From NCBI RefSeq assembly GCF_000626635.1, contig NZ_CP007451.1, positions 1,860,001 to 1,924,000 on the forward strand: a stretch of 64,000 bases of DNA. Reading direction: 5' to 3'. Of this stretch, positions 55,651-64,000 are shown one piece after another. Origin of the DNA: Draconibacterium orientale. GTDB lineage: Bacteria > Bacteroidota > Bacteroidia > Bacteroidales > Prolixibacteraceae. Below the pieces are notes generated by a model that was given only the letters and a program-made list of their open reading frames with translations, did no database searches and was not told the DNA's origin. Both the position numbers and the translations under genes were made by a program. Position 1 is the stretch's first letter; every line of letters begins with the position of its first letter.

Positions 55651-55666
55651 TGTTCCACGTGAAAAA
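55651..55666. promoter_or_regulatory. parS-like site (15 of 16)
   Basis: TGTTCCACGTGAAAAA differs from the canonical parS TGTTCCACGTGAAACA at one position. It is intergenic, 69 bases before rsgA. ParB nucleation is plausible given the perfect site at 63105. Confidence 0.6.
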
Positions 55667-55734
55667 TCATCAGGTGTTTCGGGAAATTTCCTGATAAACA
55701 GCAGAAAAACTACCTTTGCAGAAAATTAAACAAT

Positions 55735-56685
55735 TTGAAAGAAGGATTAGTAATAAAATCGACCGGTAGCTGGTACACCGTTGAGGATGAAAACGGAAAT
55801 ACCTACGAATGCAAAATAAAGGGCAAATTTCGCATTAAAGGAATTCGGAACACAAACCCCGTTGCCGTTGGCGATCGTGTGGGATTCACGCTCCAAAACG
55901 TTTCTGCCGACGAAAATGTGGCGCAGGTTGGTTTGATTACCAAAATCAACGAACGCAAAAATTACATTATCCGGCGTTCTATTAATCTTTCGAAACAGGC
56001 ACATATTATTGCTGCCAATATCGACCAGGCTGTTCTGGTAGTAACCATGCAATACCCGGTTACCACTACCACTTTCATCGATCGTTACCTGGCATCAGCA
56101 GAGGCCTATCGCATTCCGGTAATGATTGTGTTTAACAAAGCTGACCGCTATAACGAAGACGAAACAGAAGAGATGGACCTGTTGATGCAGATCTATCGAA
56201 ATATCGGCTATAAATGCCTTAAAACGTCGGCTAAAGAAGGAACCGGTATCGATGAACTTAAGGAAGCTTTAAAAGATAAAACCAACGTAATAAACGGCCA
56301 TAGTGGCGTTGGTAAATCAACACTCATCAACCTTATTCAGCCGGGTTTGAATCTGAGAACCATGGAAATTTCCGATTCGCACAAAACCGGAAAACACACC
56401 ACAACCTATTCGCAACTGTTTAAGCTGAATTTTGGCGGGTACATTATCGATACGCCGGGAATTAAAGCTTTTGGTGTTCTGGAAATGGAACCCTGGGAGA
56501 TTTCACATTATTTTGTTGAGATATTTAAATTTTCGGAGCACTGCCAGTACAACAATTGCTCGCACACGCACGAACCCGGTTGTGCCGTTAAAGAGGCCGT
56601 GGAAAACTATCAGATCGCCCCTTCCCGATTCAGAAGTTATTTAGGCTTACTGGAACCGGATGATAAACACCGACCGGCATTTTAA
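55735..56685 (+). CDS. rsgA: Ribosome small subunit-dependent GTPase A
   Basis: A 316-residue protein starting at TTG 55735 (KEGLVIKSTGSWYTVEDENG follows). It has an OB-fold N-terminal domain and a circularly permuted GTPase with motif order G4 NKAD, G1 GHSGVGKST, G3 DTPG, and a C-terminal zinc domain with CQYNNCSHTHEPGC. It checks late 30S subunit assembly. TACCTTTG at 55711-55718 is a good -7 promoter candidate 17 bases upstream. Confidence 0.95.
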   Translation: MKEGLVIKSTGSWYTVEDENGNTYECKIKGKFRIKGIRNTNPVAVGDRVGFTLQNVSADENVAQVGLITKINERKNYIIRRSINLSKQAHIIAANIDQAVLVVTMQYPVTTTTFIDRYLASAEAYRIPVMIVFNKADRYNEDETEEMDLLMQIYRNIGYKCLKTSAKEGTGIDELKEALKDKTNVINGHSGVGKSTLINLIQPGLNLRTMEISDSHKTGKHTTTYSQLFKLNFGGYIIDTPGIKAFGVLEMEPWEISHYFVEIFKFSEHCQYNNCSHTHEPGCAVKEAVENYQIAPSRFRSYLGLLEPDDKHRPAF

Positions 56686-56695
56686 GCCAAAAAGA

Positions 56696-56724
56696 AAGGC
56701 GCAGGTTGAATCAACGAGCGCCTT
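56696..56724. terminator. Hairpin between convergent rsgA and GH43 genes
   Basis: AAGGCGC with GCGCCTT, continued by GGTTG with CAAC, forms a strong stem. On the minus strand it is followed by TCTTTTT, so it most likely terminates the GH43 gene and perhaps also rsgA. Confidence 0.75.
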
Positions 56725-56748
56725 CAGCAAAATATTTTTATTCTTCTT

Positions 56749-58197
56749 TTAGTGATCTCTAAAATTCCATTTAGAATTGTCGCTGTTAAAATCAAATTCA
56801 GCAAGTGTAGGTGTACTGTCTCCTGAAGAAACCAACGCCAACTTCTTAGTTGAATTTGGAACCACCTTAGGCATTATTCTGTAGGTTCCGTCAATTAATT
56901 GCTCAATTCTCCACAATTGCTCGTCGGCACCCGTAAATTCCGGAACGGCAATTACTTCTGCTTCTGCTGTAGCTGCCAGGGCGCGTTCTGTACCTTCAAT
57001 AACTATTTTATAGTATGGCCCGCCCAGGTATCCGCCGGCTTCTGGTACGGCTGTAATGGTCCATCGCTGGTGCGGACGGAACATGTAATCACCAATTCTT
57101 ACGCCAATATCTCCTGCTGGCCAGGTGTCAATCACATCTTCTAAAGTTTGCGATGGAATGGGTTCAACCGGTTTATCTGCATCTTCCCAAAACCGGTGTG
57201 TTCCACGTGGCATACGTACAAAATCAACCACCAACTCCAAAGCATAACCTCTTCTTTCCGATTCAATTTCGTAAGTTCCTTCTTTGAACGGATCGCCGGC
57301 AACCGGCCAGTCGTTTTTCCAAAGTAACGGGCGAATACCCAGTACACTGCGGCCACTCCGATCTAAATCAGCTTCAAAATGGCACGACATTTTTTGCACG
57401 CCTTCATCAATATTTATTAATCCGAAATGCCCCGGACCGGTAACTCTTCCGCCTGCAGCAATAACCATTTTACCACCACCTTTAAGCATTTCCCGTCCCA
57501 TATTATCAACATAAGGGCCGGTAACTTTTTTCGAACGGCCAACTACGATATTGTAGGTAGAATTGGCACCATCGCAGCAGGTTCCGTGAGTACCCAGCAG
57601 GTAATACCACCCGTTTCGGTACATCATTGTGGTGGCCTCACAGTCGATGGCAATATCTATTGCTTCATTGCCTTCAACGCGCTTCCCGGTTTCGGGATCA
57701 AGCTCGATTAGGCGAATAAAGCCAAAATAAGTTCCGTACGAGCACCATAAGCGCCCTGTGGTTGGATCGAGCAACAAGCCCGGATCAATGGCATCATTAT
57801 CTTCCATTCCTTCCGAGCGAACCACTTCAATAGGCTCTGAATATTCAAAATCAGGAGAATTTGGATCGAGTGTTTTGTTCCACATGGTCAGAATTCGTCC
57901 GTTGTGTCCACCTCCCAGGCCACCACCGGTTGCACCATAAACTACCAAGTAACGATCGCCGATTTTCATGGCATCAGGAGCAGCACCGCCACCGGGGCGA
58001 ACTCCCCCACCGTTCCATACCCAGCCATCTTCGGATATTAAACCGCCTCTACCTGTTCCAAAAGTATAATACTTTCCGTCGCATTCCATTATTGTTGAAG
58101 GATCGTGTATATATGGTTTCCCTACTTGTGCCATTACTATTTCGCAGAATAACAGCGATAAAAGAGCTATTGAGCCCAATATTTTGATTTGTTTCAT
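56749..58197 (-). CDS. GH43 arabinanase-type enzyme with C-terminal ricin-like domain
   Basis: A 482-residue secreted protein. I use ATG 58197 (MKQIKILGSIALLSLLF), giving a signal peptide; the longer frame from 58245 adds 16 charged residues. The five-bladed propeller starts YIHDPSTIMECDGKYYTFGT (catalytic base Asp), has NDAIDPGLLLDPTTGRLWCSYG (pKa Asp) and IAIDCEATTMMYRNGWYYL (acid Glu). It has GRVTGPGHFGL near the end of the propeller, as in endo-arabinanases. Residues about 340-482 contain RWTITAVPEAGGYLGGP and QLWRIEQLIDGTYRIMP, a QxW-type carbohydrate-binding region. It would cut or bind arabinan outside the cell, away from the main cluster at 3-15 kb. Confidence 0.87.
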   Translation of the reverse strand: MKQIKILGSIALLSLLFCEIVMAQVGKPYIHDPSTIMECDGKYYTFGTGRGGLISEDGWVWNGGGVRPGGGAAPDAMKIGDRYLVVYGATGGGLGGGHNGRILTMWNKTLDPNSPDFEYSEPIEVVRSEGMEDNDAIDPGLLLDPTTGRLWCSYGTYFGFIRLIELDPETGKRVEGNEAIDIAIDCEATTMMYRNGWYYLLGTHGTCCDGANSTYNIVVGRSKKVTGPYVDNMGREMLKGGGKMVIAAGGRVTGPGHFGLINIDEGVQKMSCHFEADLDRSGRSVLGIRPLLWKNDWPVAGDPFKEGTYEIESERRGYALELVVDFVRMPRGTHRFWEDADKPVEPIPSQTLEDVIDTWPAGDIGVRIGDYMFRPHQRWTITAVPEAGGYLGGPYYKIVIEGTERALAATAEAEVIAVPEFTGADEQLWRIEQLIDGTYRIMPKVVPNSTKKLALVSSGDSTPTLAEFDFNSDNSKWNFRDH

Positions 58198-58363
58198 CTG
58201 TTTAAATTTTTTTGATTTCTGAATGTTCAAAAAATTTGAATACATTCAGGAACTCACATAAATTTTAATCATTCTTGTTTGTGAATTTAGAATGAGGAAA
58301 ATTCATGTTCGTTTCATAATAATTTCGATTCAATTAAGATTTAACTTGTTTGACTAAACAGTT

Positions 58364-59101
58364 TTATTCACAGGTAATTGTGATGTTTTTGATTGGTTCG
58401 CCCTTTTCATCGAGGAAACGAACACAAAAATCGCTCATTCCCGGACCGTTGATTACAACGCCGCGAACAATATTTTTCCCCTTTTTAAGTGTTAGTCGCG
58501 GCGATACAGCATCGTCCATCACCATACGTCGGTCGCCCGAAAGCAGTAATGTTTCTTCGCCGTTTAACCACCACATCGATGCTGAGTTTGAGCCCACTGC
58601 CATGCGCACATTTTCCATGTCCTCAGGCGCGTTAACAACGGTTACAGCCCAAAATACCACTCCGTAAATGGGTTTGCTTAATCCATAAGCAAAACGGAAT
58701 AATTTAACGTTAAAAAGTTTACTGTCCAAAGCATGCCAGGCCAGTTCTGTATCGCCAACTTTTACAATGTCTCCATCCTCAGGAAGAATTGTAAACTGAT
58801 TGGGAAAATAAAGCGTATCGAAAGCTGCACGAAGGTAACTGTCGGTAAAAACCGTATTGCTACGATTTGGCTTGCTAATTGGCTCTAACAGTAACCAACG
58901 TTGAATGAATCCATCAGCATCCGGGATACTTTTTTCAAGCGATACCGGAGAAAAATAAGCATCAATACTTCTTCCTGTAGTATCGGTTAAAGCCGGATCG
59001 TCCATTTGACGTCCAATACTTCCTGGCTGGGCTTTTAATTCGGAACCAACCAAAATAAAAAGGCTGAGCGCCAATAGAAATGTTTTTTGTTTAAAGTTCA
59101 T
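58364..59101 (-). CDS. Uncharacterised secreted beta-sandwich protein
   Basis: A 245-residue protein with a signal peptide (about 1-24). The region from about 65 to 245 (FIQRWLLLEPISKPNRSNTV, YGVVFWAVTVVNAPEDMENV, GSNSASMWWLNGEETLLLSG, LTLKKGKNIVRGVVINGPG) has the form of a galactose-binding-like jelly roll, seen as an accessory domain in bacterial esterases and glycosidases. No catalytic domain follows. It is 166 bases upstream of the GH43 gene in the same direction and may be cotranscribed. A carbohydrate-binding role is inference. Confidence 0.65.
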   Translation of the reverse strand: MNFKQKTFLLALSLFILVGSELKAQPGSIGRQMDDPALTDTTGRSIDAYFSPVSLEKSIPDADGFIQRWLLLEPISKPNRSNTVFTDSYLRAAFDTLYFPNQFTILPEDGDIVKVGDTELAWHALDSKLFNVKLFRFAYGLSKPIYGVVFWAVTVVNAPEDMENVRMAVGSNSASMWWLNGEETLLLSGDRRMVMDDAVSPRLTLKKGKNIVRGVVINGPGMSDFCVRFLDEKGEPIKNITITCE

Positions 59102-59615
59102 AATTACATTTTTACTTAGTTTAAGATTTATTTTTTTTATTAATCAATTTCGCGAATGGTCATTATTCCATTACTCCATATTTTCAAGTATGGAAACAGA
59201 GTACTTTTTTTTCAAAATTAAGACGATGTCAGTTTTGGGATTTTAGTTTTTGAATATTTGATTTCTATTTTTACACATATTTCGTCATTTCCGGGAACAA
59301 AAAGACGCTTTGACACTGCAAACTGAATAACTGACTATTGCCAATCGAACCATTTAAATAATCCTCCACCGAAAACGGAGAATAATCATTCTCTCGCTTT
59401 TGATTAATAGATATTAAATCGAATTTACTATTTATAAAAACAGAAGTTTAATCGTATTAACATAAAATTTAGGAATTGCTCTAAACCCAATTGTGTCTTA
59501 ACAAATCATATCGAAGAAAACTTTTTCTGAATCTTGAGGGTGGTTATTGCAGTTGTAAACAAAATCTGATTCTTTAAAGAATCTGTACCTGATCGGAATT
59601 TCTAATAGATAATAT
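59102..59615. other. 514-base intergenic region without recognised features
   Basis: AT-rich sequence between the secreted-protein start and the mnmA stop. I find no gene, tRNA, riboswitch or repeat; only a short palindrome ATTCTTTAAAGAAT near 59571 stands out. It should contain the promoter of the 58364 gene. Confidence 0.6.
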
Positions 59616-60665
59616 CTATTCTGCTGCCTTTATAAATCCACCACCCACCAATCTGTCGTTATGATAAAAAACTGCGGTTTGTCCGGGTGCAATCATAGCC
59701 TCAGGTTCTAATAATTCGACCTCAGCCACAGTGTCGTTTAAAATATGCAAATTACAGCGGGTTTCCTGAAGCCTGTAACGTACCTTTACTATCAATTCTT
59801 CACTAGAGCCAACTATCTCTCTATCATGTATATAGTAATTTTCAAGAAGGAGTTTGGAGCGATATAAATCATCGTATTTTGCCAACACAATTTCGTTGTC
59901 ATCTAGACGAAATTCGGCCACAAATAGCGGAAAATTCAGATTTAGGCCCAATCCGCGACGTTGTCCGATGGTGTAATTGAAAATTCCCTTATGCTTGCCC
60001 AAAATGTTCCCGGTTTGATCAACAAAATTTCCGGGTTGCGATTTTATGCCTCTCTTTTTTAAAAATTGCCGGTAGTCATTTCCCTCAATAAAACATATTC
60101 CCTGGCTGTCTTTTTTTTCCGACAAGGATAAAAAACCTTTTTCCCTGGCAATATTCCGGATCTCCGTTTTTTTAAATTTACCTAAGGGGAAAATCAGTTT
60201 ATCGATTATTTCGAGAGGTAATCCCCATAGAAAAAACGACTGATCCTTTTCCGGATCTTCACCCTGAAAAAGATATTTCTGACCATTATAAATTCCGGTT
60301 TTCACATAATGGCCGGTAGCGATTGAATCGCAATTCATGGCATTCGCGTATTTATCCAGGTATTTAAATTTCAGGTTAGGATTACAATACGCACACGGAA
60401 AAGGTGTGCGTCCGTTTATATATTCGTCGATAAAATATTGAATTACGTATTCTTCAAACTCACTGCGCAGATCAACAGTAATGTGTTGAATGTTCAGGCG
60501 ATCAGCTAAATCCCTTGCCTCTTTTAAAAAGTGATGATTTTGATCATCGGTACCACTAAAAAGAAAGGTAACTCCAATTACCGTATAGCCCTGTTCCTGC
60601 AAAAGCATCGCTGAAACAGAACTATCAATTCCCCCACTCATCCCCAGCAAAACACGTTTATTCAT
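59616..60665 (-). CDS. mnmA: tRNA-specific 2-thiouridylase
   Basis: A 349-residue protein with PP-loop GMSGGIDSSVSAMLL, the first catalytic Cys in FPCAYCNPNLKF, the second in SQGICFIEG and IGQRRGLGL. It adds sulfur to uridine 34 of tRNA Lys, Glu and Gln. The paired modification enzyme MnmG is encoded at the window end in the same orientation, three genes upstream. The gap to uvrC is 83 bases. Confidence 0.95.
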   Translation of the reverse strand: MNKRVLLGMSGGIDSSVSAMLLQEQGYTVIGVTFLFSGTDDQNHHFLKEARDLADRLNIQHITVDLRSEFEEYVIQYFIDEYINGRTPFPCAYCNPNLKFKYLDKYANAMNCDSIATGHYVKTGIYNGQKYLFQGEDPEKDQSFFLWGLPLEIIDKLIFPLGKFKKTEIRNIAREKGFLSLSEKKDSQGICFIEGNDYRQFLKKRGIKSQPGNFVDQTGNILGKHKGIFNYTIGQRRGLGLNLNFPLFVAEFRLDDNEIVLAKYDDLYRSKLLLENYYIHDREIVGSSEELIVKVRYRLQETRCNLHILNDTVAEVELLEPEAMIAPGQTAVFYHNDRLVGGGFIKAAE

Positions 60666-60748
60666 TTCAATTGAATTGTAAATCTTTAATGGTATTCAAT
60701 AAACTCACTAATAAGTATTGGTTTGATTAAGTGATTGAATTCGTTGTA

Positions 60749-62572
60749 TTATTCCTTTTCTTTCTGAAAATAATCGTACACAACCCGTGCTTTGGCCTTC
60801 CCAATTGAAGCTTCCAAAGCGTCGAGCTTTTGTAGTTTTATCTGCTTTACTGATTTGAAATCCTTCAATAATTTTTCTGTAGTCTTCTCCCCTATTCCAT
60901 TTATATTACCTAATTCGGATTTTATAAATGATTTGGAGCGTTTATCGCGGTGAAAAGTAATTCCAAAACGGTGCGCTTCATCTCTTAAATGCTGAATTAC
61001 TTTTAAGGTTTCGGAGTTTTTATTGATGTACAGCGGAACTGAGTCGCCCGGAAAATAGATTTCCTCCAGTCGTTTTGCAATACCAATAACCGTTATTTTA
61101 CCACGTAGTTCCAGCTTATCCATAGCTTTCATTGTAGCCGATAACTGGCCCTTTCCGCCATCAACAACAATAAGATTGGGCAATGGTTTGTTTTCTTCTT
61201 TCAAACGCCTGTAACGCCGGTAAACCACCTCCTCCATCGAGGCAAAATCGTTTGGCCCTTCAACAGTTTTGATGTTAAAATGCCGGTATTCCTTTTTTGC
61301 AGGTTTAGCATTTTTAAACACCACGCACGCTGCAACAGGGTTTGTTCCTTGCAGGTTGCTGTTATCAAAACATTCAATTCGCTCGGGTAATTCCTTTAAT
61401 TGTAAATCCTTTTTTATGGTATTTAATATACGATCAGTTCTGACTTGAGGATTTTTAAGCACAGCTTGTTTGTCCTTTTCCAGACGAAAATACTTTGCAT
61501 TACGCTTCGAAAGGTCTAATAATTGCTTCTTCTCCCCTCTTTGCGGCACCCTGAAAGTGACGTTTTCAATCACATTTTCCAGTTTAAAAGGCACCAAAAT
61601 TTCGCGTGCGTTACTAAATATTTTCTGCCTTATTTCAATAATTCCAGCCAAAAGAAGCTCTTCCGTATTCTCATCCAAACCCTTTTTTATCTCCAAAGTA
61701 AAGGTTTGTATAATGGCACCTTTTATAATCTTCAGGTAATTGATAAAGGCGAAGTTTTCATCCTCCTCAATAGAATAAACATCAACATCTGTAATAACAG
61801 GAGAAACAACCGTTGATCGGCTCTGATAGCGCTTCAGCGAATCGTACTTTTCTTTGATTGCGGCAGCTTCCTCGAAATTTAAATTTTCCGCCATATCGGC
61901 CATCATTCCTTCCAGATGCTTAATAACACCCGAAATATTTCCCTTTAAAATATCAGCAATATCAGCAATTCCCTGGTCATATTCATCTACTGAAACATAC
62001 CCTTCACATGGTCCTTTACAATTACCAATATGATATTCCAAACACACTTTATACTTTCCTGACGCAATATTTTCGGGTGATAAATTGTAATTACAGGTGC
62101 GTAATTTATATTCCGACTTAAATAATTCCAGCAGTGTTCTAACGGTATAAATTGAGGTGTATGGACCAAAATATTTTGAACCATCGCGAACCAGATTTCT
62201 GGTTTTAAAAACGCGTGGAAAAGCTTCGTTTTTGATACAAATCCACGGATAACTTTTATCGTCTTTTAAGCGGATATTGTAACGTGGCTGATATTTTTTA
62301 ATCAGGTTGTTTTCCAACAGCAAAGCATCCTGCTCGCTTTCCACCACCATGTGCTTTATATCGGCGATATTGCGCACCAATAAAGCTGTTTTCCGGTGAT
62401 CGTGATTCTTTGTAAAATACGAAGAAACCCGCTTTCGCAGGTTTTTCGCTTTTCCGATGTAGATTATAGTATTCGTTTGATCTAAATACTGATAAATACC
62501 GGGCTTATTCGGCAACACCGATATAAGCGTTTTTAAGTGATCAATATTCTTATTTTCGGTCTTATATTTCAA
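60749..62572 (-). CDS. uvrC: Excinuclease ABC subunit C
   Basis: A 607-residue protein. The GIY-YIG domain (LPNKPGIYQYLDQTNTIIYI), the Cys cluster CNYNLSPENIA...CLEYHIGNCKGPCEG, a UVR motif, the RNase H-like endonuclease (IECFDNSNLQGTNPVAACVV, FHRDKRSKSF) and a C-terminal HhH pair (INGIGEKTTEKLLKDFKSV) are all present. It makes both incisions in nucleotide excision repair. Its ATG directly abuts the apt stop, so it is cotranscribed with apt and mnmG. Confidence 0.97.
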   Translation of the reverse strand: MKYKTENKNIDHLKTLISVLPNKPGIYQYLDQTNTIIYIGKAKNLRKRVSSYFTKNHDHRKTALLVRNIADIKHMVVESEQDALLLENNLIKKYQPRYNIRLKDDKSYPWICIKNEAFPRVFKTRNLVRDGSKYFGPYTSIYTVRTLLELFKSEYKLRTCNYNLSPENIASGKYKVCLEYHIGNCKGPCEGYVSVDEYDQGIADIADILKGNISGVIKHLEGMMADMAENLNFEEAAAIKEKYDSLKRYQSRSTVVSPVITDVDVYSIEEDENFAFINYLKIIKGAIIQTFTLEIKKGLDENTEELLLAGIIEIRQKIFSNAREILVPFKLENVIENVTFRVPQRGEKKQLLDLSKRNAKYFRLEKDKQAVLKNPQVRTDRILNTIKKDLQLKELPERIECFDNSNLQGTNPVAACVVFKNAKPAKKEYRHFNIKTVEGPNDFASMEEVVYRRYRRLKEENKPLPNLIVVDGGKGQLSATMKAMDKLELRGKITVIGIAKRLEEIYFPGDSVPLYINKNSETLKVIQHLRDEAHRFGITFHRDKRSKSFIKSELGNINGIGEKTTEKLLKDFKSVKQIKLQKLDALEASIGKAKARVVYDYFQKEKE

Positions 62573-63094
62573 TTACTGATATTTTACCAATACCTGAGTT
62601 TCGTATTCTTTAAGTATTGATTTATTAGGTGTATTAATAAATTCCAGATCGCAAATAAAGCTAAAGTAAATATTTTCAACACCACATCTTTTTGCCAGAT
62701 TTAATGCCGCAACAGCAGTTCCCCCGGTTGCCAGCAAATCATCGTGAATCAAAACCACATCGTTTTTCTCCAACGCATCGCTGTGCATTTCTACACTGTC
62801 AACACCATATTCCAGCTCGTAAGATTCACTTAAAACGGTACTTGGCAATTTTCCTTTTTTACGTATCGGAACAAAACCAGCATCGAGACGATCTGCAATT
62901 GCTCCGCCAAAAACAAAACCACGGGCTTCAAGACCAACAACTTTTGTAATCCCTTTCTCTTTAAAATTCTCTACGATTGTATTAGTAACAAACCTTACCG
63001 CTTCTTTATTTTTAAAAAGCGTTGTCACATCTTTAAAACTTATCCCCTCTTTCGGATAATCTGGAATTTCGCGTATTTCTCTTTTTAAATCCAT
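62573..63094 (-). CDS. apt: Adenine phosphoribosyltransferase
   Basis: A 173-residue protein from ATG 63094 (MDLKREIREIPDYPKEGISF), matching the usual Apt start; the frame also opens at ATG 63121, but the nine extra codons (MFHVEQFCK) are simply the translated parS site. The PRPP-binding region is VLIHDDLLATGGTA, and GLEARGFVFGGAIA is the flexible-loop region. It converts adenine and PRPP to AMP. It sits between mnmG and uvrC with almost no gap. Confidence 0.94.
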   Translation of the reverse strand: MDLKREIREIPDYPKEGISFKDVTTLFKNKEAVRFVTNTIVENFKEKGITKVVGLEARGFVFGGAIADRLDAGFVPIRKKGKLPSTVLSESYELEYGVDSVEMHSDALEKNDVVLIHDDLLATGGTAVAALNLAKRCGVENIYFSFICDLEFINTPNKSILKEYETQVLVKYQ

Positions 63095-63104
63095 TTTACA
63101 AAAT

Positions 63105-63120
63105 TGTTCCACGTGAAACA
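63105..63120. promoter_or_regulatory. parS centromere site
   Basis: TGTTCCACGTGAAACA is identical to the 16-bp parS consensus defined in Bacillus subtilis. It lies exactly in the short gap between the mnmG stop (63121) and the probable apt start (63094). ParB binds parS and organises the replication-origin region, so oriC may be near. Confidence 0.85.
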
Positions 63121-64000
63121 TTATCGCCCCAAAAGAACCAATAAAACGTTTATATCAGCTGGTGACACACCTGATATTCGTTTTGCCTGTCCTATTGTTT
63201 TTGGTTTTATTTTATCTAGCTTTTGACGTGCTTCTGTGGAAATTGATTTTAACTCGTTATAATTAAATTTATTTTCAATATTTATATTTTCAAATTTATC
63301 CAACTTTTCTGCCAGTTGCTTTTCGCGATTAATATATCCTTCGTATTTAATCACAATTTCGGCTCCTTCTATAATTTCTGTTTTTCTGGCCTCCGTAACC
63401 CGTTCCAGAAATGTTTTAAACGGGGTGATTACTTCAATCAAATCAAATATTGAAATCTGAGGGCGTAAAATAAGGTCGAATAATTTAACTCCCTGCTTTA
63501 ATTCAGAAGTACCTTTTTCTGTAAGTAATTGATTTACAAAGCGTGGCTTAACCGAAAAATCTTTTGCGTAAGCAATAATTTCCTGAATTAAGGCTGTTTT
63601 TTCCTGCAACAAATTAAGACGTTCTAGCGAAGCCAGACCCAATTTATACGATTTTTCGGTTAAACGGATGTCAGCATTGTCTTGACGGAGTAAAATTCTA
63701 AATTCTGCCCTACTGGTAAACATTCGGTAAGGTTCATCTACTCCTTTTGTTACAAGATCGTCAATCAATACTCCAATGTAGGCTTCGTTTCTTTTTAAAA
63801 CAAAAGTATCGTTATTTCCTGCCGATTTTAAATGCGCGTTTATACCGGCCATTATTCCTTGCGCCCCTGCTTCCTCATATCCGGTTGTTCCGTTAATTTG
63901 TCCTGCGAAAAACAAATTGTCGATAATTTTGGTTTCCAGGGTATGATTTAATTGAGTAGGATCGAAATAATCGTATTCAATTGCATAACCAGGACGGAAT
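63121..64000 (-). CDS. mnmG: tRNA uridine 34 carboxymethylaminomethyl modification enzyme, C-terminal part
   Basis: The frame runs off the right edge, so only about 292 C-terminal residues are visible. [38 protein letters not shown] (FAD-binding) and [20 protein letters not shown] are MnmG/GidA signatures; the C-terminal helical domain ends [18 protein letters not shown]. With MnmE it makes the 5-substituent on wobble uridines using FAD and methylenetetrahydrofolate. Its stop overlaps the longest apt frame by one base. mnmG is often near oriC, in keeping with the adjacent parS. Confidence 0.96.
   Translation of the reverse strand, partial: FRPGYAIEYDYFDPTQLNHTLETKIIDNLFFAGQINGTTGYEEAGAQGIMAGINAHLKSAGNNDTFVLKRNEAYIGVLIDDLVTKGVDEPYRMFTSRAEFRILLRQDNADIRLTEKSYKLGLASLERLNLLQEKTALIQEIIAYAKDFSVKPRFVNQLLTEKGTSELKQGVKLFDLILRPQISIFDLIEVITPFKTFLERVTEARKTEIIEGAEIVIKYEGYINREKQLAEKLDKFENINIENKFNYNELKSISTEARQKLDKIKPKTIGQAKRISGVSPADINVLLVLLGR

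Noticed and set aside
57198-57213. Another parS-like sequence (TGTTCCACGTGGCATA)
   Set aside because: It matches only 13 of 16 positions and falls in a conserved part of the GH43 coding sequence, so it is probably chance.

Overview
The window looks like a chromosome segment of a member of the Bacteroidota. Supporting signs are a SusC/SusD pair, a hybrid two-component regulator with a periplasmic sugar-binding domain, many SusD-type lipoprotein glycosidases, an ECF sigma/FecR pair, TTG starts, and promoter-like TTG-N20-TAnnTTTG sequence. A saccharolytic Bacteroidales/Marinilabiliales-type bacterium, probably facultative since it carries both oxygen-dependent and anaerobic ribonucleotide reductases, is my inference. 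Genus and species cannot be read from the sequence.

Layout. 1-2669: a sigma-54 activator (5' end outside the window) and its overlapping histidine kinase, then a 161-bp palindromic repeat and a DoxX gene. 3.3-14.9 kb: an arabinose-polymer cluster. A four-gene minus-strand operon encodes GH27, GH127, GH51 and a second GH127. Divergent from it are a GH43 gene broken by one in-frame TGA and a CE1-type esterase. 15.0-28.6 kb: an island bracketed by two direct repeats, R1 (about 150 bp) and R2 (about 190 bp), each present once on each side. Between them lie three cobalamin riboswitches and a set of B12-independent isozymes: anaerobic RNR (nrdD, nrdG), aerobic RNR (nrdA, nrdB) and a MetE-type methionine synthase. 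The first operon also carries a corrinoid adenosyltransferase whose start codon reads ACG, a LOV-like PAS protein and the remnant of a queH epoxyqueuosine reductase gene. The third riboswitch has a very good promoter but no gene behind it. A DUF4143 ATPase closes the right flank, and a decayed ATPase fragment sits in the left flank.

28.6-44.5 kb: a fructan / raffinose-family polysaccharide utilisation locus: GH36, GH32, a GH32-like lipoprotein that has lost its catalytic residues, SusD, SusC, fructokinase, sugar MFS and a divergent hybrid two-component sensor. 44.5-46.1 kb: a tyrosine recombinase beside a tRNA-Leu(CAA), with candidate arm sites shared with R1. 46.3-52.7 kb: a POT-family transporter, then an ECF sigma/FecR operon with two unusual STN-domain proteins, one carrying two aspartyl-protease motifs and a PDZ domain. 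52.8-56.7 kb: housekeeping genes rbfA, a LolC/E permease, tdh and rsgA. 56.7-59.1 kb: a GH43 arabinanase-type enzyme and an uncharacterised secreted protein. 59.6-64.0 kb: mnmA, uvrC, apt and mnmG (cut by the window end), with a perfect parS site between mnmG and apt.

How the parts work together. The two glycan clusters deal with plant-type sugars: L-arabinofuranose with alpha-galactose, and fructose with alpha-galactose. The riboswitch island would switch on cobalamin-free routes for deoxynucleotide and methionine synthesis when B12 is scarce, which predicts B12-dependent counterparts elsewhere in the genome. The ECF/FecR locus may be a signalling system that uses STN-protease proteins in place of a TonB receptor; this is inference from gene order and domains.
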